The translations under genes and the position numbers were made by a program. DNA of 64,000 nt from Schizochytrium sp. TIO01 (Eukaryota > Sar > Bigyra > Thraustochytrida > Thraustochytriidae), in NCBI GenBank assembly GCA_004764695.1, contig SMSO01000031.1, forward strand, positions 3,829,048 to 3,893,047. The letters are read 5' to 3'. The notes beneath the pieces were generated by a model, which did not search any database, was not told the DNA's origin, and worked only from the letters and a program-made list of their open reading frames with translations. The number at the start of each line of letters is the position of its first letter. The stretch's first letter is position 1. Of the stretch, positions 50,662 through 60,989 are shown one piece after another.

Positions 50662-53600
50662 CTATCTCCTGCTGCGGCGGTTGGTATTTCTACGAGTGGG
50701 AACAACCATCTTACGTCCAGTGCTAAATCCCTGAGAAGCACTCGAGCTGCCTGCACCGTTTCCGAATGAGTTTCCACCACTTGAAGCGCTTCCACCAAAG
50801 CTTCCACCGCCATTTCCAAAGGTCGGAGGAGGAGCAGAACCAAACGAAGGAGCAGAACCAAACGAAGGAGTAGCATTATTATTGTTGTTCCCGCTGCCGC
50901 CGAATCCGGTGGATCCTCCAAAGCTAGTCGTGTTCATTGACGAGCTTTGATTGCCACCAAACCCACCCATGTTGTTATTGTTTGTACCACCAAACGGAGA
51001 TATAGACGGTTGGCTACCAAAACCTGTTGCGGAGCTACTTTGATTGCCACCGCCGAAAGAAAAACCCGATGACGTCCCTGCCACGCCACTATTGTTATCA
51101 TGGCTAGTGCCAGCTCCGGAGGTGTTGCTTGATCCTCCGAAGTTCATGGAACCTGGATTGGCAGATGGACCACCAAACACGCCTGCAGACCCAACCATTG
51201 AGTTAGTCGATGGATTCGATGCGGCATTGCTGCCTGCGCTTCCGCCAAACGCACCAGAAGATAACGAAGAAGCAGGGTTGCTTGAACCAAAACCAGTTGG
51301 AGCTGAGTTAGAACCACTTCCAGAGCTTGAACCAAAGGAAAATCCTCCTTGAGTACTGTTAGTCCCCAGGGTGCTGCTAGATGCTGAGCTAGACCCAGTC
51401 TGGCCAAACTGGAAGCCGGAAGAGGAAGATCCCCCGCTTGACGGTTGAGATGCAGAGCTGCCGAAAAAGGAAGAGCTTGAAGATGTTGACGGTGCACTTC
51501 CAGAACTCGATCCAAATTGGAAGCCTGAGCTTGTGTTTGTAGAAGAATCTTTATTACCAAAGCTTGCTGAGCCAGATCCGGCGTTGCTATTGGATGGCAC
51601 AGTAGAACTCGACGAGCCGAATTGAAATCCTGAAGATCCGCCTGAGGAGCTTCCGAACTGAAAACTAGACGAAGGGGAGCCATCACCAGAATGATCAGAC
51701 TTCCCTACTTCAGCAGAGTTGGGTTTTGATGAAGAAGCTCCAAATGTAAACCCTCCAGAAAAAGATTCTGAAGACTTTGTCTCAAGTGAAGAAGTGCCAC
51801 CAAATGCGGGCGTTGATAAGGAGGTAGGGTTACTGGACGTAGCTGCAGCACTAGACTGGGCACCGAATTTAAAACCAATAGAGTTGTTAAATGAATCTGT
51901 AGTTGGAGACTTCTTTTCGGGGTTAGAAGTTGCTCCAAACGTAAAACCACTGCTTGATGAGCCTGAACTTGTATCAGTAGAAGTGGAAGAAGGTGCACCA
52001 AATGCGAATCCGCTAGATGAGTTGCTTGGTTTACTAACTTCATTAGTTGCATTTGTAGGCTTTGTCTGGCCAAACGAGAAACCAGAAGATGAAGAACCAG
52101 AGTTGATCACGTTTGCGTCCTCGGACTTCGAACTAGCGCCAAACGAGAAACCTCCCGAAGCCGGGGCCTTCGATGCACCAAAAGAGAGCTCGCTAGGAAA
52201 AGCGGGCGGAGGAGATGTTGAAGAGGTTGACTCCTTTGCTGCAGGAGATGAACCAAAAGTAAACGGCTGACTTCCTTCTGTACTTGAGGTGTCGAGTGCC
52301 GATTTGTTCTCGTCGTCCTTCGTACTCTGATCCTTAACACTGGTTTCAACAGACGCTGGTTTTCCAAAAGTGAAACCAGAGCTGCTAGAACTTAGTGACT
52401 CCTTTGATGCACTTTCCACCGCAGAAGAGGACCCAAATGAAAAAGGCGAGGCCTTTGGCTTTGAAAGGTCTTGCGATGAAGTCCCAAAAGAAAATTCTGT
52501 AGGGTTTGGCAGATGAGGGCGCACCGAATGAAAACTTTGGAGCCGAGGTTGAAGATAGCTTAGCATTGCCATCGTCATCTTCCTCACTATCGCCAAAGCT
52601 ACGCTTCTTTTTCTTTCCTGTTGCCGATTCAGCTGTATCCTCATTATTGCTAGATTTGCTGGTGGAGGGTGTAGAGCCAAATGTAAATGGTGCCACTGCG
52701 CTAGTTGTAGATAAAGAAGATGACTGAAGCGACGGAAATGCAATAGGCGACACATCGCTCTTTTTGCTGGTGCTATCTGACTCAGGTCCCTTTCCTGCGG
52801 AAGCAGATGGAGCACCAAAGTTGAAGGGAGTCTGTGATGTAGGCTTGGTGAAGTTGAAAGGTGTTTGGGCAGGCGAAGGGGCAGTAGATGCGGTTGTGAA
52901 TGAAAAGCTCACCTTCTTTTCTTTCTTTGCATCGTTGGCATTGTCATTGCTTTGCTCCTCACCCTTATCAAACGTGTTGGCAGGCCGTTCGGCTTCACAT
53001 GAGGGACATTGCTTCGTATGCTTCTTCTTGTCATTTTTGCAAGAGCAAACGGGGCATTTCCACTGCCAAGGTTGGAGCATGAACTTAGCAAAAACATCTG
53101 ACACAGGCGCTGCCGGAGCTTCCGCTTCTGTAGAGATCTCAGCACCCTCAGCTTTGTCAAAAGTGTCTGCAGGCCGAGGTGCTTCGCAAGATGGGCATTG
53201 TTTAGGATGCTTCTTCTTGTCGTTCTTGCAAGAGCAAACTGGGCATTTCCATTGCCACGGTTGAAGCATGAATTTGGCAAATACGTCTGACACAGGGGCA
53301 GCTTCGATAGTATTCCCTGTAGATTCAGAAAGTGAAGACGTTTTGCTTGGAGGCACATCGTTTCTATTTTTTTCAACAGAAATGAGCGCCTTTGTAGTAG
53401 AATTGTTGCTTGCTTCTGTAATGAGCAAGCTATTCTCTTCAACACTGGGAACAAGGGGTGGATAACCAGGTTTCTTCACAAAAGAAAATGATCCCAAAAG
53501 GCCATCCGAAGGGTTCCCTAGAGCAGCCAAAACTGCAGAAGGAGCCTGGACAGCGCTTGCTGGAGTGAAAACCCAACGCTGATTGACCTTGGCTTCCGAT

Positions 53601-55357
53601 CCGCTGTGTGCTGCAGTCATCTCCGAGGAATTCACAGGAAGGCTTTCGCCTCCAAAGCTCATCTTCTGCACAGAGGGTTTCGAGAGTGACCCAAACGAAG
53701 TCTTAACTTGAGCAGAATCCCCGCTAGAGACAACCCTACTACGATTTTCAACTTGCTGAGGAGAACGAAAGTCAAGCTTAGCACCTTCAAATGCACGATC
53801 CTGGAGAGTACCCGGAGTAGACGGTGTGGGTTTTGCCCATGGTGTCTCGACACGACTGGCAATATCACGACCCGCATCACCATCCCGCGCTGAGCTGTAC
53901 CGTGAAGCAGGTGTCTGAAATGAGACACGCGAAGTGGAGAGAGGACGTGCCTGTTCGGTCGCGCTGCGAGATACCTTGGGGGCTAGCTCCAGGCTGCGTG
54001 TTGGAATATCAGCCTCAAAGCTCGGTGTTGCCTGACTCATTCGGAATATTCTGGAGTCGCGAGATGAAGTTGCGATGGATGGCGTAGCCCATGTTGGGGG
54101 ACGCCTCGAGCGCATATCCTCGAGGGGAGTAGACATCTTTCCGAGTGTCTGCATGATACGCTGTGCCACTGCTGCTTGCTGTCTCTGTCGTTTGGCTGAG
54201 CTCTCGTCCAATTCTTCACTCCCCCCCCGTGCACGTTTCGTTGCGCTCAGAAGTTGGGATGGACGACGTACTGCCGAACGGGAGGCTGAGCTTGCAGACC
54301 ATGCAACCGACAGAGATGAGGTTCCGTGTCGAGCGCGAGAGGACGCTGCTCGTGAAGAATAAGGAGTAAACTGAGCAGACCGATCTACCACTCGTGGGCT
54401 AGCAAATGATTGCAAGTTTGCACGCTTGTTCGGGGAGCCATTATCACTGTCTCCTGATGCATCCATAGGTCGCTTACGCCCATAATTAGCCTCTGGGGTG
54501 AATCTACGAACTTCAGGAGAAGCCCCAAATGTACTGGAGCTCGCACGCACCCCCTTGGGCGAAGAAGTGCGCCCTGTTCGATGAGAGCTGTTGCTCTTTG
54601 ATTGACGCATCGTTTTTCGTGCTTTCGGAGATGGAGTTCTGTCGTTATTCTCGTCATCGTCAGAATCTTCCTCACCAGATGAGGATTCCTCAGAATCCTC
54701 TTCAGAGTCTGAGGATGAGACATCATCATCAGAGTTAGAGTCTGAATCAGACTCAGACTCCTCCTCGCTAGAGCTATCATCAGATTCAAGCTGTAGACGC
54801 TTTTTCACAATCGCTTTTCCCACATCCGGGTTTTCTTGGACCATCCGAAGAAGCTGTTGCATCTTGTCCTGCTTAGAACGATTGAGAGCAGGTTCCGAGG
54901 CCGGGGCAGATGAAGCTTCATCATCAGCTTCGATTCCGTCTTCGTCATCTCTATCCATGAGCCGAAGTTGCTCATTCACCTTGTACAACTTTCTGCGAAG
55001 AGCCTCAGTGGAGCCTTCAGCACCCAAACTGAGGAAACGAAGGTTTTCTTGAAGTTGGGTTTTTGACATTTTGGCAATCTCCTGGCCACGAAAATAACCA
55101 GCTCCTTGATTCGAAGAGAAAAGACTAGACCCTGCTTGGTTTTGAGCTAGCGAGTCTCGAACTCCGTTGAAATGGTTTGTAGGGGCCATAGTCAAGTCTT
55201 CAACCGGGATAGCTTCCTGAGAAGATTTAGCCTTCGAAGTCGAAGGATCATTGTTCGTGTATGGTTCTGGATTATCGTGACTGGAGTCTGCTGCTCTGTG
55301 ATCCTCGGCCCCTCCGCCTTCGTTGTTTCCTAGAACAACACGTTTAAGCCAGTCCAT
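50662..55357 (-). CDS. Nup153-like FG nucleoporin with two RanBP2-type zinc fingers, one frame break
   Basis: Read through the break, the protein is about 1565 residues. The ATG at 55357 (MDWLKRVVLG) gives a short amphipathic helix like those anchoring Nup1/Nup153-type proteins. Residues 96-133 resemble a SAP motif (LQENLRFLSLG..GSTEALRRKLY). An acidic Ser/Asp/Glu block and a long Ser/Arg/Pro-rich region follow. Near residues 700 and 764 are two RanBP2-type zinc fingers (WKCPVCSCKNDKKKHPKQCP, with CPSC closing). The last 700-750 residues are FG repeats (FSFG, FTFG, FQFG, FGAPS, FGSS) ending in a basic tail (RRNTNRRSRR). FG domains form the transport barrier of the nuclear pore. The first frame runs to 52385 but loses sense after FSFGAPSSAKP. 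The FG frame resumes at TEFSFGTSS, with the switch at about 52500-52507. Confidence 0.85.
52968..53305 (-). repeat. tandem duplication of a zinc-finger module in the nucleoporin
   Basis: Two units of about 63 codons (53305-53158 and 53115-52968 plus linker). Each reads PVSDVFAKFMLQPWQWKCPV followed by CSCKNDKKKH.KQCPSCEA. The proteins are almost identical, while the DNA differs mostly at third codon positions. Confidence 0.85.
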
Positions 55358-58126
55358 CTTGTTGCCGCTCAAAATAGAACTGCAACAAGAGCGAGAGGAA
55401 GAGTGAGTGACAGAAATAGAAAGGGGGATAAACAATTGTTGATCAGTAACGAGGTGCAGCAGCCACGCTCGACGTAGAGTGAGTCGAGCCTAGACACGTA
55501 GGGCCAACCAAGCGTTAAACCTAGCTAAGAGTAGCCAAACCCAACCACGTCCAGCCACGTCTAAGGGGTCAGTAGATATAAGGTGAGATAAGCCGTCTAA
55601 GCAAGCCAGCCAGCTAACCAGCCAGCCAGCCAGCCAGCCAGCTCGCTAAGGAGAAGGCTTCTTGCTTTCGATGCGATCAACCAACGTCGTTTCTACGTTG
55701 ATTGATTGTTTGCTTACTTACTTTTTCATTTATAAATTTTTGATAGAGACGCTATGAGCACCTCATAAAAGTATTAGTACCATTTAGCAGAAGTACATAG
55801 TAGTACCCTTTAAGTCTAGAAATTAAAAAAAATATAATAAATAATATGAAAATAGATACTTCAACGCTGCGCTTCTTCATTCAAGAAACTGACTTCGCGG
55901 AGTTTACCAAAGGTCAAGAATCTCATTAGCGCACATAGGCAGCAAGTGAGACCACAATAGCTAAACCAACTCGCCAAGTGAGAACATCAGAAATAGAATA
56001 GCGAAAGATATCGAGAAAAACAAAGCAGGACCTTCTGCTTGAGCTACTATGGGCAGTATCGACTGCCTTAAGTGTTCACATATAGCTAAAATTATTAGTT
56101 CGAGCGAATAATAAGAGCCATATAAAGGTAGTAGTAAACAGGTAGATAGGTACTACGTACCATGGTCTTTATTTTCATTTTCTTTTTCCACAACTTGAAA
56201 GATTATTTGATAGGTAGGATAGGTAGATATAGTAAGGATTAGTGACAAGGTTGAGTTAGTGGTCGTTAGGCCTCCTCCTCTCATTGGTGGAGAAGCAGGA
56301 GTGCAACCGATGGAGGGTAGGTAGATAGTTACCTAACTCCTAGGCTTGAGCTTTGACTTGAGGATTACTCAATTTCTTTGAAAAAGGTTATCTTGGCTTT
56401 TATTAGCTCGCAATCCAAATAGCCTAAATAAACCATTCAATGATAGAGCGTTATCCCCTGAGAAAATGAATACCATCCTAGTATACCCAGGAAATAAAAA
56501 AACTGCCGAAAAGAAGATACTATAGAAGTACTTACTAATAGGTCTATGCGAGCTTGAGAGTGTATAGAATCACTAGCACTGATTACGTGTGGAAGGGTTA
56601 ATAGTACTTGTCTCTCATATGTGACAGGATCTCAAACTAAAATAGCCAATAAGAGATTGTTTTGGCTTTAACTGATATAATCTTCTACTAGCTTAGGCAA
56701 AAAAACGCAAAGCCGAAACATTGCCGCAATGCTATCACGAGAGGTAATCATTTAAAATCTTCTAATTTGGGTAAAAACTCAAGCCAAAGCGCAATGTAGT
56801 GTTTCTAGCTGGCTAGTGAGAGTGTAAAGCATCAGCAAAGCATTTTTAGCTACTAGGAAAACTATCTCAAAACAATTGTTTAGGATTAACAAGGTTGGGT
56901 TATCAGTCAAGCCTCACATTATTAAATTCTGTATCATGGATAGCCTCTGACAAGCCAGTGGTAGTGGCTATCTTCTACCTTGTATCTTGTGCAGCATGGC
57001 ATCTACGAGTGCAAGGGCACCACTTGCGTGTACGCGCTGCAGAGACTCTTCCCAGCAGTGACATCATGCCACAGTAGATATAATATGAGATGCGTATTTC
57101 TGTTCAGACTAGTTTATACCCACTTATAAAATATGAGATACGATTCAAATAAAGTTTTAACCCTTCTCAAAATACTTAGATATGATTGAAATTGCTCCGC
57201 TCTCAAAATATTATAAGTATTACTTTGAAAGCAGCAACTGTCTCAATAGGAACACTGTAGCTTTGCTTAAGTTTGCAAAACTTTGCAATGGTATCTGTTA
57301 CTGGATCGTTGGATTTTAAGGCAGCATAACTTGTATATGAGATCTCAAACACAAAATTCTTTAGCAAGCTAATTTTTGTTACGCAATTGCTGAATAGAGC
57401 TTTGGTTTAAATGAATACTAGTCTTGTTTGTCTCTTAATAGTTGAAGTAAAGCAAATAAGTTATATGTGATGCGTATCATATCCTAATCACGTAACGCAC
57501 CGCTCTGTAAAGTCTATTTCTATTTCCCACCAACCTCGTGTCATGATTGTGGAATCATGTGGGGTTAGTGTAGAAGCCAGGTGAAAGGACTCAGCAACCT
57601 CATTGATCAAAACCATGCGTCCACTGAAGAATAATACTGATTCTTTCTGACTTTTCCATAGATTTTTAATTCCATGCGAAAGCTAGATTCCATAATTCAG
57701 ACATTTGCCAAGTCCTAATCTCTGGGTGCTGTCGGTATGAGTAATTTGGTTTTACCCCAAATTAAAGAATTAATTGATAGGAGTGATTGTTTTAGCTTGA
57801 GCTTTTAGCCAACCTGATAGGCTCTAAGGAGGAACCTCTGACTAGTGAGAGTGGAAAGTGACTGCCTGTATGAATAGGAATACCCCATTTAGTACTACCA
57901 AGCTACCTAGTGCAACCACGGTTATTTCAATAAGAAAGATGAAGGAGTACTAGGGTAGAGTAGGTAGCGCTAGAAACAGCAGTCAACAGGTTGCTAGTAC
58001 CTAAGTACGAATATACCCACCTAACTAGCACTAGATCTATTCCAGTAGCTCTCAAGCTCAGGATTCGACTGAGCAGTCTAGGCACAAGGCGCACGGTAAA
58101 TCAGCGAAGGCACATTCTCAGAAAAA
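55358..58126. other. intergenic DNA between divergent genes
   Basis: About 2.8 kb. A CCAG repeat lies at 55604-55641. Beyond it the sequence is AT-rich with many TAGGTA/GTACC motifs (56120-56330, 57950-58030). The region should carry the promoters of the nucleoporin (minus) and DLIC (plus) genes. No coding frame or RNA gene was seen. Confidence 0.5.
55604..55641. repeat. CCAG tetranucleotide repeat
   Basis: Eight to nine CCAG/CCAGCTAA-type units, the last five perfect. Confidence 0.9.
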
Positions 58127-59647
58127 ATGGTCCGGCCTGAAACAGAAGCAGCGCTAGCCAAAGAGGAAAACTTATGGGAGAGCCTCCTTCGCCGCGTCGG
58201 TAAGGGAGCTAATACTTTGCAAAATGGGACGGTGGTGATCATGGGTGACACAAGCTCTGGCAAACGAACGTTGGCGAACAAACTTCTGCAGGCCGAAGCG
58301 CGTGCGCGTGTCAGTCGGGCAGACTCTGTTTCGCAACACGGGCTTCAGGATCCTGCTGATATTTTACGATCGCGTGGAGTATCCATGGCATCAATCGGTT
58401 ACACCTACTTGGATCCGCCAGTCGATCCAGAGCCGCCACTCAAGCTTGATGTTTGGATCTTGCAGAATACTGAGCAACGTGAAAAGAGCTTGGAAATCGC
58501 AATACCTAATGTTGAAGCTCTTTACAAAACTGCGCTGATTCTCGTTGTTGACCTAAGTCGGCCATGGGATATTATGAAATCTCTCCAAACTTGGTACGGA
58601 ACCCTGAAGTTGCATTTGGAAAGCATTCCTGGTTCAGATTCGGCAGTCGAGGAGATCCGCGTGCGCATGGCACACTACCTTGCAGCTGTAAGACAAGCAG
58701 GTGGTGATCAATCAAAATTTGATGCTCAATACACTGTGGAAGAGGCCAATGAGATCAACCCGTTAGAGACCAAGCCTGAAACTGACAACACCAGTTCTCC
58801 TGAACAGCTTCCCAAAGGAAGCCTGGGCATTCCAATCATGGTGGTCGGCTGCAAATCCGATGTAGTCCGTGAAGCGTCAGACGATGTTGAAACAGAGATG
58901 AGACTTGAGTTTATCCAACGTAGCTTACGAAAATTCTGTTACGAAGTTGGAGCGAGCTTGACTTATGTATCGTCACGTTCTGAGGCAAGCTTTCTCTCTC
59001 TTCTGCAATATGTTGTGCATGTACTCTATCCACAAGCCCCAGCACTGATTAAAAATGCCGAGCTTGATGATACGGCTGCTTTTGGTCCGTTGTCCCTTGT
59101 GTCTCGTCGTGACGTGGTTCACATCCCAGCAGGTGCTGATCACAGGGAGCTTATCAATGCGCTGGCAAGCACAAAGCACGGGTCTATTGTCCAGTGGTCT
59201 GCTGAAGATCCTTATGAACAGGTAATTCTTACTCCTGCATCGTTGACTTCAGGGGACGTGGCTAACCCTTCTAGCGAGCTGATGCCCACAGACGAGGATG
59301 ATCAAGGCGTACTTGCGCACCCAAGTTTCTTAGCAAAACTTTTGGCAAAACAAAAACTTCTTCCAGAATCTGTGCGGGTTTCACACACTGATGCGGCGTC
59401 ATCTGCTCTGGAAGCCTTCAACGAAACGGCGGCATCCTTTAAAACGGGCATGGTGTCGTCGAACACTCCCTCAAAGAGAACCTCGGCTGTAGGAGTCGTG
59501 GACACCTCCACCAATTCGCAAGGCAATGATTTCGAGCCATCTTCAGCTCGCCGTGTTACAGCGCAAGATGCTAAGGAAAACCCTGCCCTGATTGCCAACT
59601 TTTTCCAGAACCTACTTAACAGAGACAAAGATAAAGATTCAAGCTAA
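58127..59647 (+). CDS. cytoplasmic dynein light intermediate chain
   Basis: A single-exon gene of 506 residues. The Walker A loop is at 40-47 (MGDTSSGKRTLANKLL). LILVVDLSRPWDIMKSLQTW and IPIMVVGCKSD complete the RAS-like fold characteristic of dynein light intermediate chains. This subunit binds the dynein heavy chain and links the motor to cargo adaptors. The C-terminal 150 residues are mostly disordered, but the end reads NPALIANFFQNLLNRDKDKD. That resembles the adaptor-binding helix of animal DLIC1, in which paired phenylalanines and leucines contact Hook and BICD adaptors. The alternative D2LIC (intraflagellar transport dynein) lacks such a tail in my knowledge, so the cytoplasmic form is preferred. 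The stop codon lies 19 bp from that of OXA1 on the other strand. Confidence 0.88.
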   Translation: MVRPETEAALAKEENLWESLLRRVGKGANTLQNGTVVIMGDTSSGKRTLANKLLQAEARARVSRADSVSQHGLQDPADILRSRGVSMASIGYTYLDPPVDPEPPLKLDVWILQNTEQREKSLEIAIPNVEALYKTALILVVDLSRPWDIMKSLQTWYGTLKLHLESIPGSDSAVEEIRVRMAHYLAAVRQAGGDQSKFDAQYTVEEANEINPLETKPETDNTSSPEQLPKGSLGIPIMVVGCKSDVVREASDDVETEMRLEFIQRSLRKFCYEVGASLTYVSSRSEASFLSLLQYVVHVLYPQAPALIKNAELDDTAAFGPLSLVSRRDVVHIPAGADHRELINALASTKHGSIVQWSAEDPYEQVILTPASLTSGDVANPSSELMPTDEDDQGVLAHPSFLAKLLAKQKLLPESVRVSHTDAASSALEAFNETAASFKTGMVSSNTPSKRTSAVGVVDTSTNSQGNDFEPSSARRVTAQDAKENPALIANFFQNLLNRDKDKDSS

Positions 59648-59666
59648 AATATTCTTTTCATTATTA

Positions 59667-60989
59667 TTATTGGCGACGAGAAAAGCGAGTTCTACGAGGC
59701 TTTGTGCTAAAGACTTCGTTCGAGGCTACGCCAGTGCCAGCGTCGGTAGGGGTCGCTGCAGCACGAGCTGCGATTTCAGGACGCAAACTAATACCCAGTG
59801 CAGGCTTAATTCCGGGTATCCTGAAGAGCAAAGATTGGCTGAGTGAGAACAGGTTTGTTGCTGACCAGTAGACTGCGATGGCTGAGGGCTGAGTCATAGT
59901 GATAGGAACCATTGCAACAGCCATAACACGCATAATCATCTTCATTCGGGCAGCCTGCTCCTGGTTTCCGCTTTCAGGTTGCGGGTTCAACTCAGTCATA
60001 GCAATGAAGGTAGTAGCGCAGAGGATAGGGAGCCCATATGTGGGATCAGTTTCAGCTAAGTTCGTGAACCAAAGAGTTCCACCATCTTGAAAGCTTGGGT
60101 AATCAGAAGCCATGTCACGGAGAGTCCAGAACATGGTCAGAAAGACGGGAATTTGTGCAAGAGCAGGAAGAATAGAGGTCCAAACCTTGACACCATGCTT
60201 TTGCTGGATGGAAACCATCTCTTTACGGTAAGCGAGTTGTTGTTCTTGAGTGTCAGCAGGGCGTTCCTCCATCCGCTTTTGCAGGGCCTGAATATCGGGA
60301 CTCATTTGGGCCATACGAATCTGGTTGCGCATCTGGGTCACAGTCAAGGGAAACATGGACATACGAAGGATGCATGTCACAGTGACGATGGACATCCACC
60401 AGGGCATACCTGAGGTCATGTGGAAATAGTCAATGGCCCACTGGGCCATGTCCATGGGGCCCCATCCCAGTGCAGAGGGGTCAGGGTCCTGCAAGCTCAA
60501 AACACTTGCTGCATTTGCGGCACTTTCCAAATCCGAGGGATCTTGGGTCCACCATCCAGATCCAGACGCCTCAGATGAGGAAGCTGATGAAGACATGGAC
60601 GAAGGTTCAGAATCTGACAATAACGTAGGCGTAGCAGCAGCAGCAGCAGATGATGAAGAAGACGATGATTCCACGAACTCAGGCGAGAGGTCAGCAAAAG
60701 TTTTCTCCTCTTGGGCAGACATAGACGCAGACACAGATTCGGCAAGGCTCTCTTCACTAGACCCAGCTACTGCGGACATAAATCGAACTGAGGAGTGTCC
60801 ATGCCAAGGGTGTTGACGCTGCACCTGAAGACCTTGCGGGGCACGAGCTACCCAACCAAAGGAATTCGCGCCACCAGCAGCAGCACGCTTAGCAGCTGCG
60901 GCTGACGAAGAAGAGGACGAAGAAGTAGCGCCGGAACGCAGGCCATCAAAGGCAGAGGCACCGGTGCGCCGAAGCACATGGCGAAGCAT
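59667..60989 (-). CDS. OXA1: mitochondrial inner-membrane insertase Oxa1
   Basis: An intronless gene encoding 440 residues. The N-terminus MLRHVLRRTGASAFDGLRSG is Arg/Ser/Ala-rich without early acidic residues, as in mitochondrial presequences. A Ser/Ala/Glu-rich linker leads to the YidC/Oxa1/Alb3 core at about 185-395. That core comprises GMPWWMSIVTVTCILRMSMF, then FPLTVTQMRNQIRMAQMSPD, a helical hairpin (EQQLAYRKEMVSIQQKHGVK) and SILPALAQIPVFLTMFWTLR. It ends with VPITMTQPSAIAVYWSATNL and SLLFRIPGIKPALGI. Oxa1 inserts mitochondrially encoded and some imported proteins into the inner membrane. The basic C-terminal tail (KPRRTRFSRRQ) is short compared with the ribosome-binding tail of yeast Oxa1. 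Confidence 0.93.
   Translation of the reverse strand: MLRHVLRRTGASAFDGLRSGATSSSSSSSAAAAKRAAAGGANSFGWVARAPQGLQVQRQHPWHGHSSVRFMSAVAGSSEESLAESVSASMSAQEEKTFADLSPEFVESSSSSSSAAAAATPTLLSDSEPSSMSSSASSSEASGSGWWTQDPSDLESAANAASVLSLQDPDPSALGWGPMDMAQWAIDYFHMTSGMPWWMSIVTVTCILRMSMFPLTVTQMRNQIRMAQMSPDIQALQKRMEERPADTQEQQLAYRKEMVSIQQKHGVKVWTSILPALAQIPVFLTMFWTLRDMASDYPSFQDGGTLWFTNLAETDPTYGLPILCATTFIAMTELNPQPESGNQEQAARMKMIMRVMAVAMVPITMTQPSAIAVYWSATNLFSLSQSLLFRIPGIKPALGISLRPEIAARAAATPTDAGTGVASNEVFSTKPRRTRFSRRQ

Noticed and set aside
50523-50921. Minus-strand 132-codon frame overlapping the nucleoporin end
   Set aside because: The overlapping FG-repeat frame has clear coding identity; this frame is Leu-rich shadow sequence.
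52385-55435. Start of the nucleoporin at the upstream edge of the open frame
   Set aside because: That codon is TTG. The first ATG is at 55357, where an amphipathic N-terminus begins.
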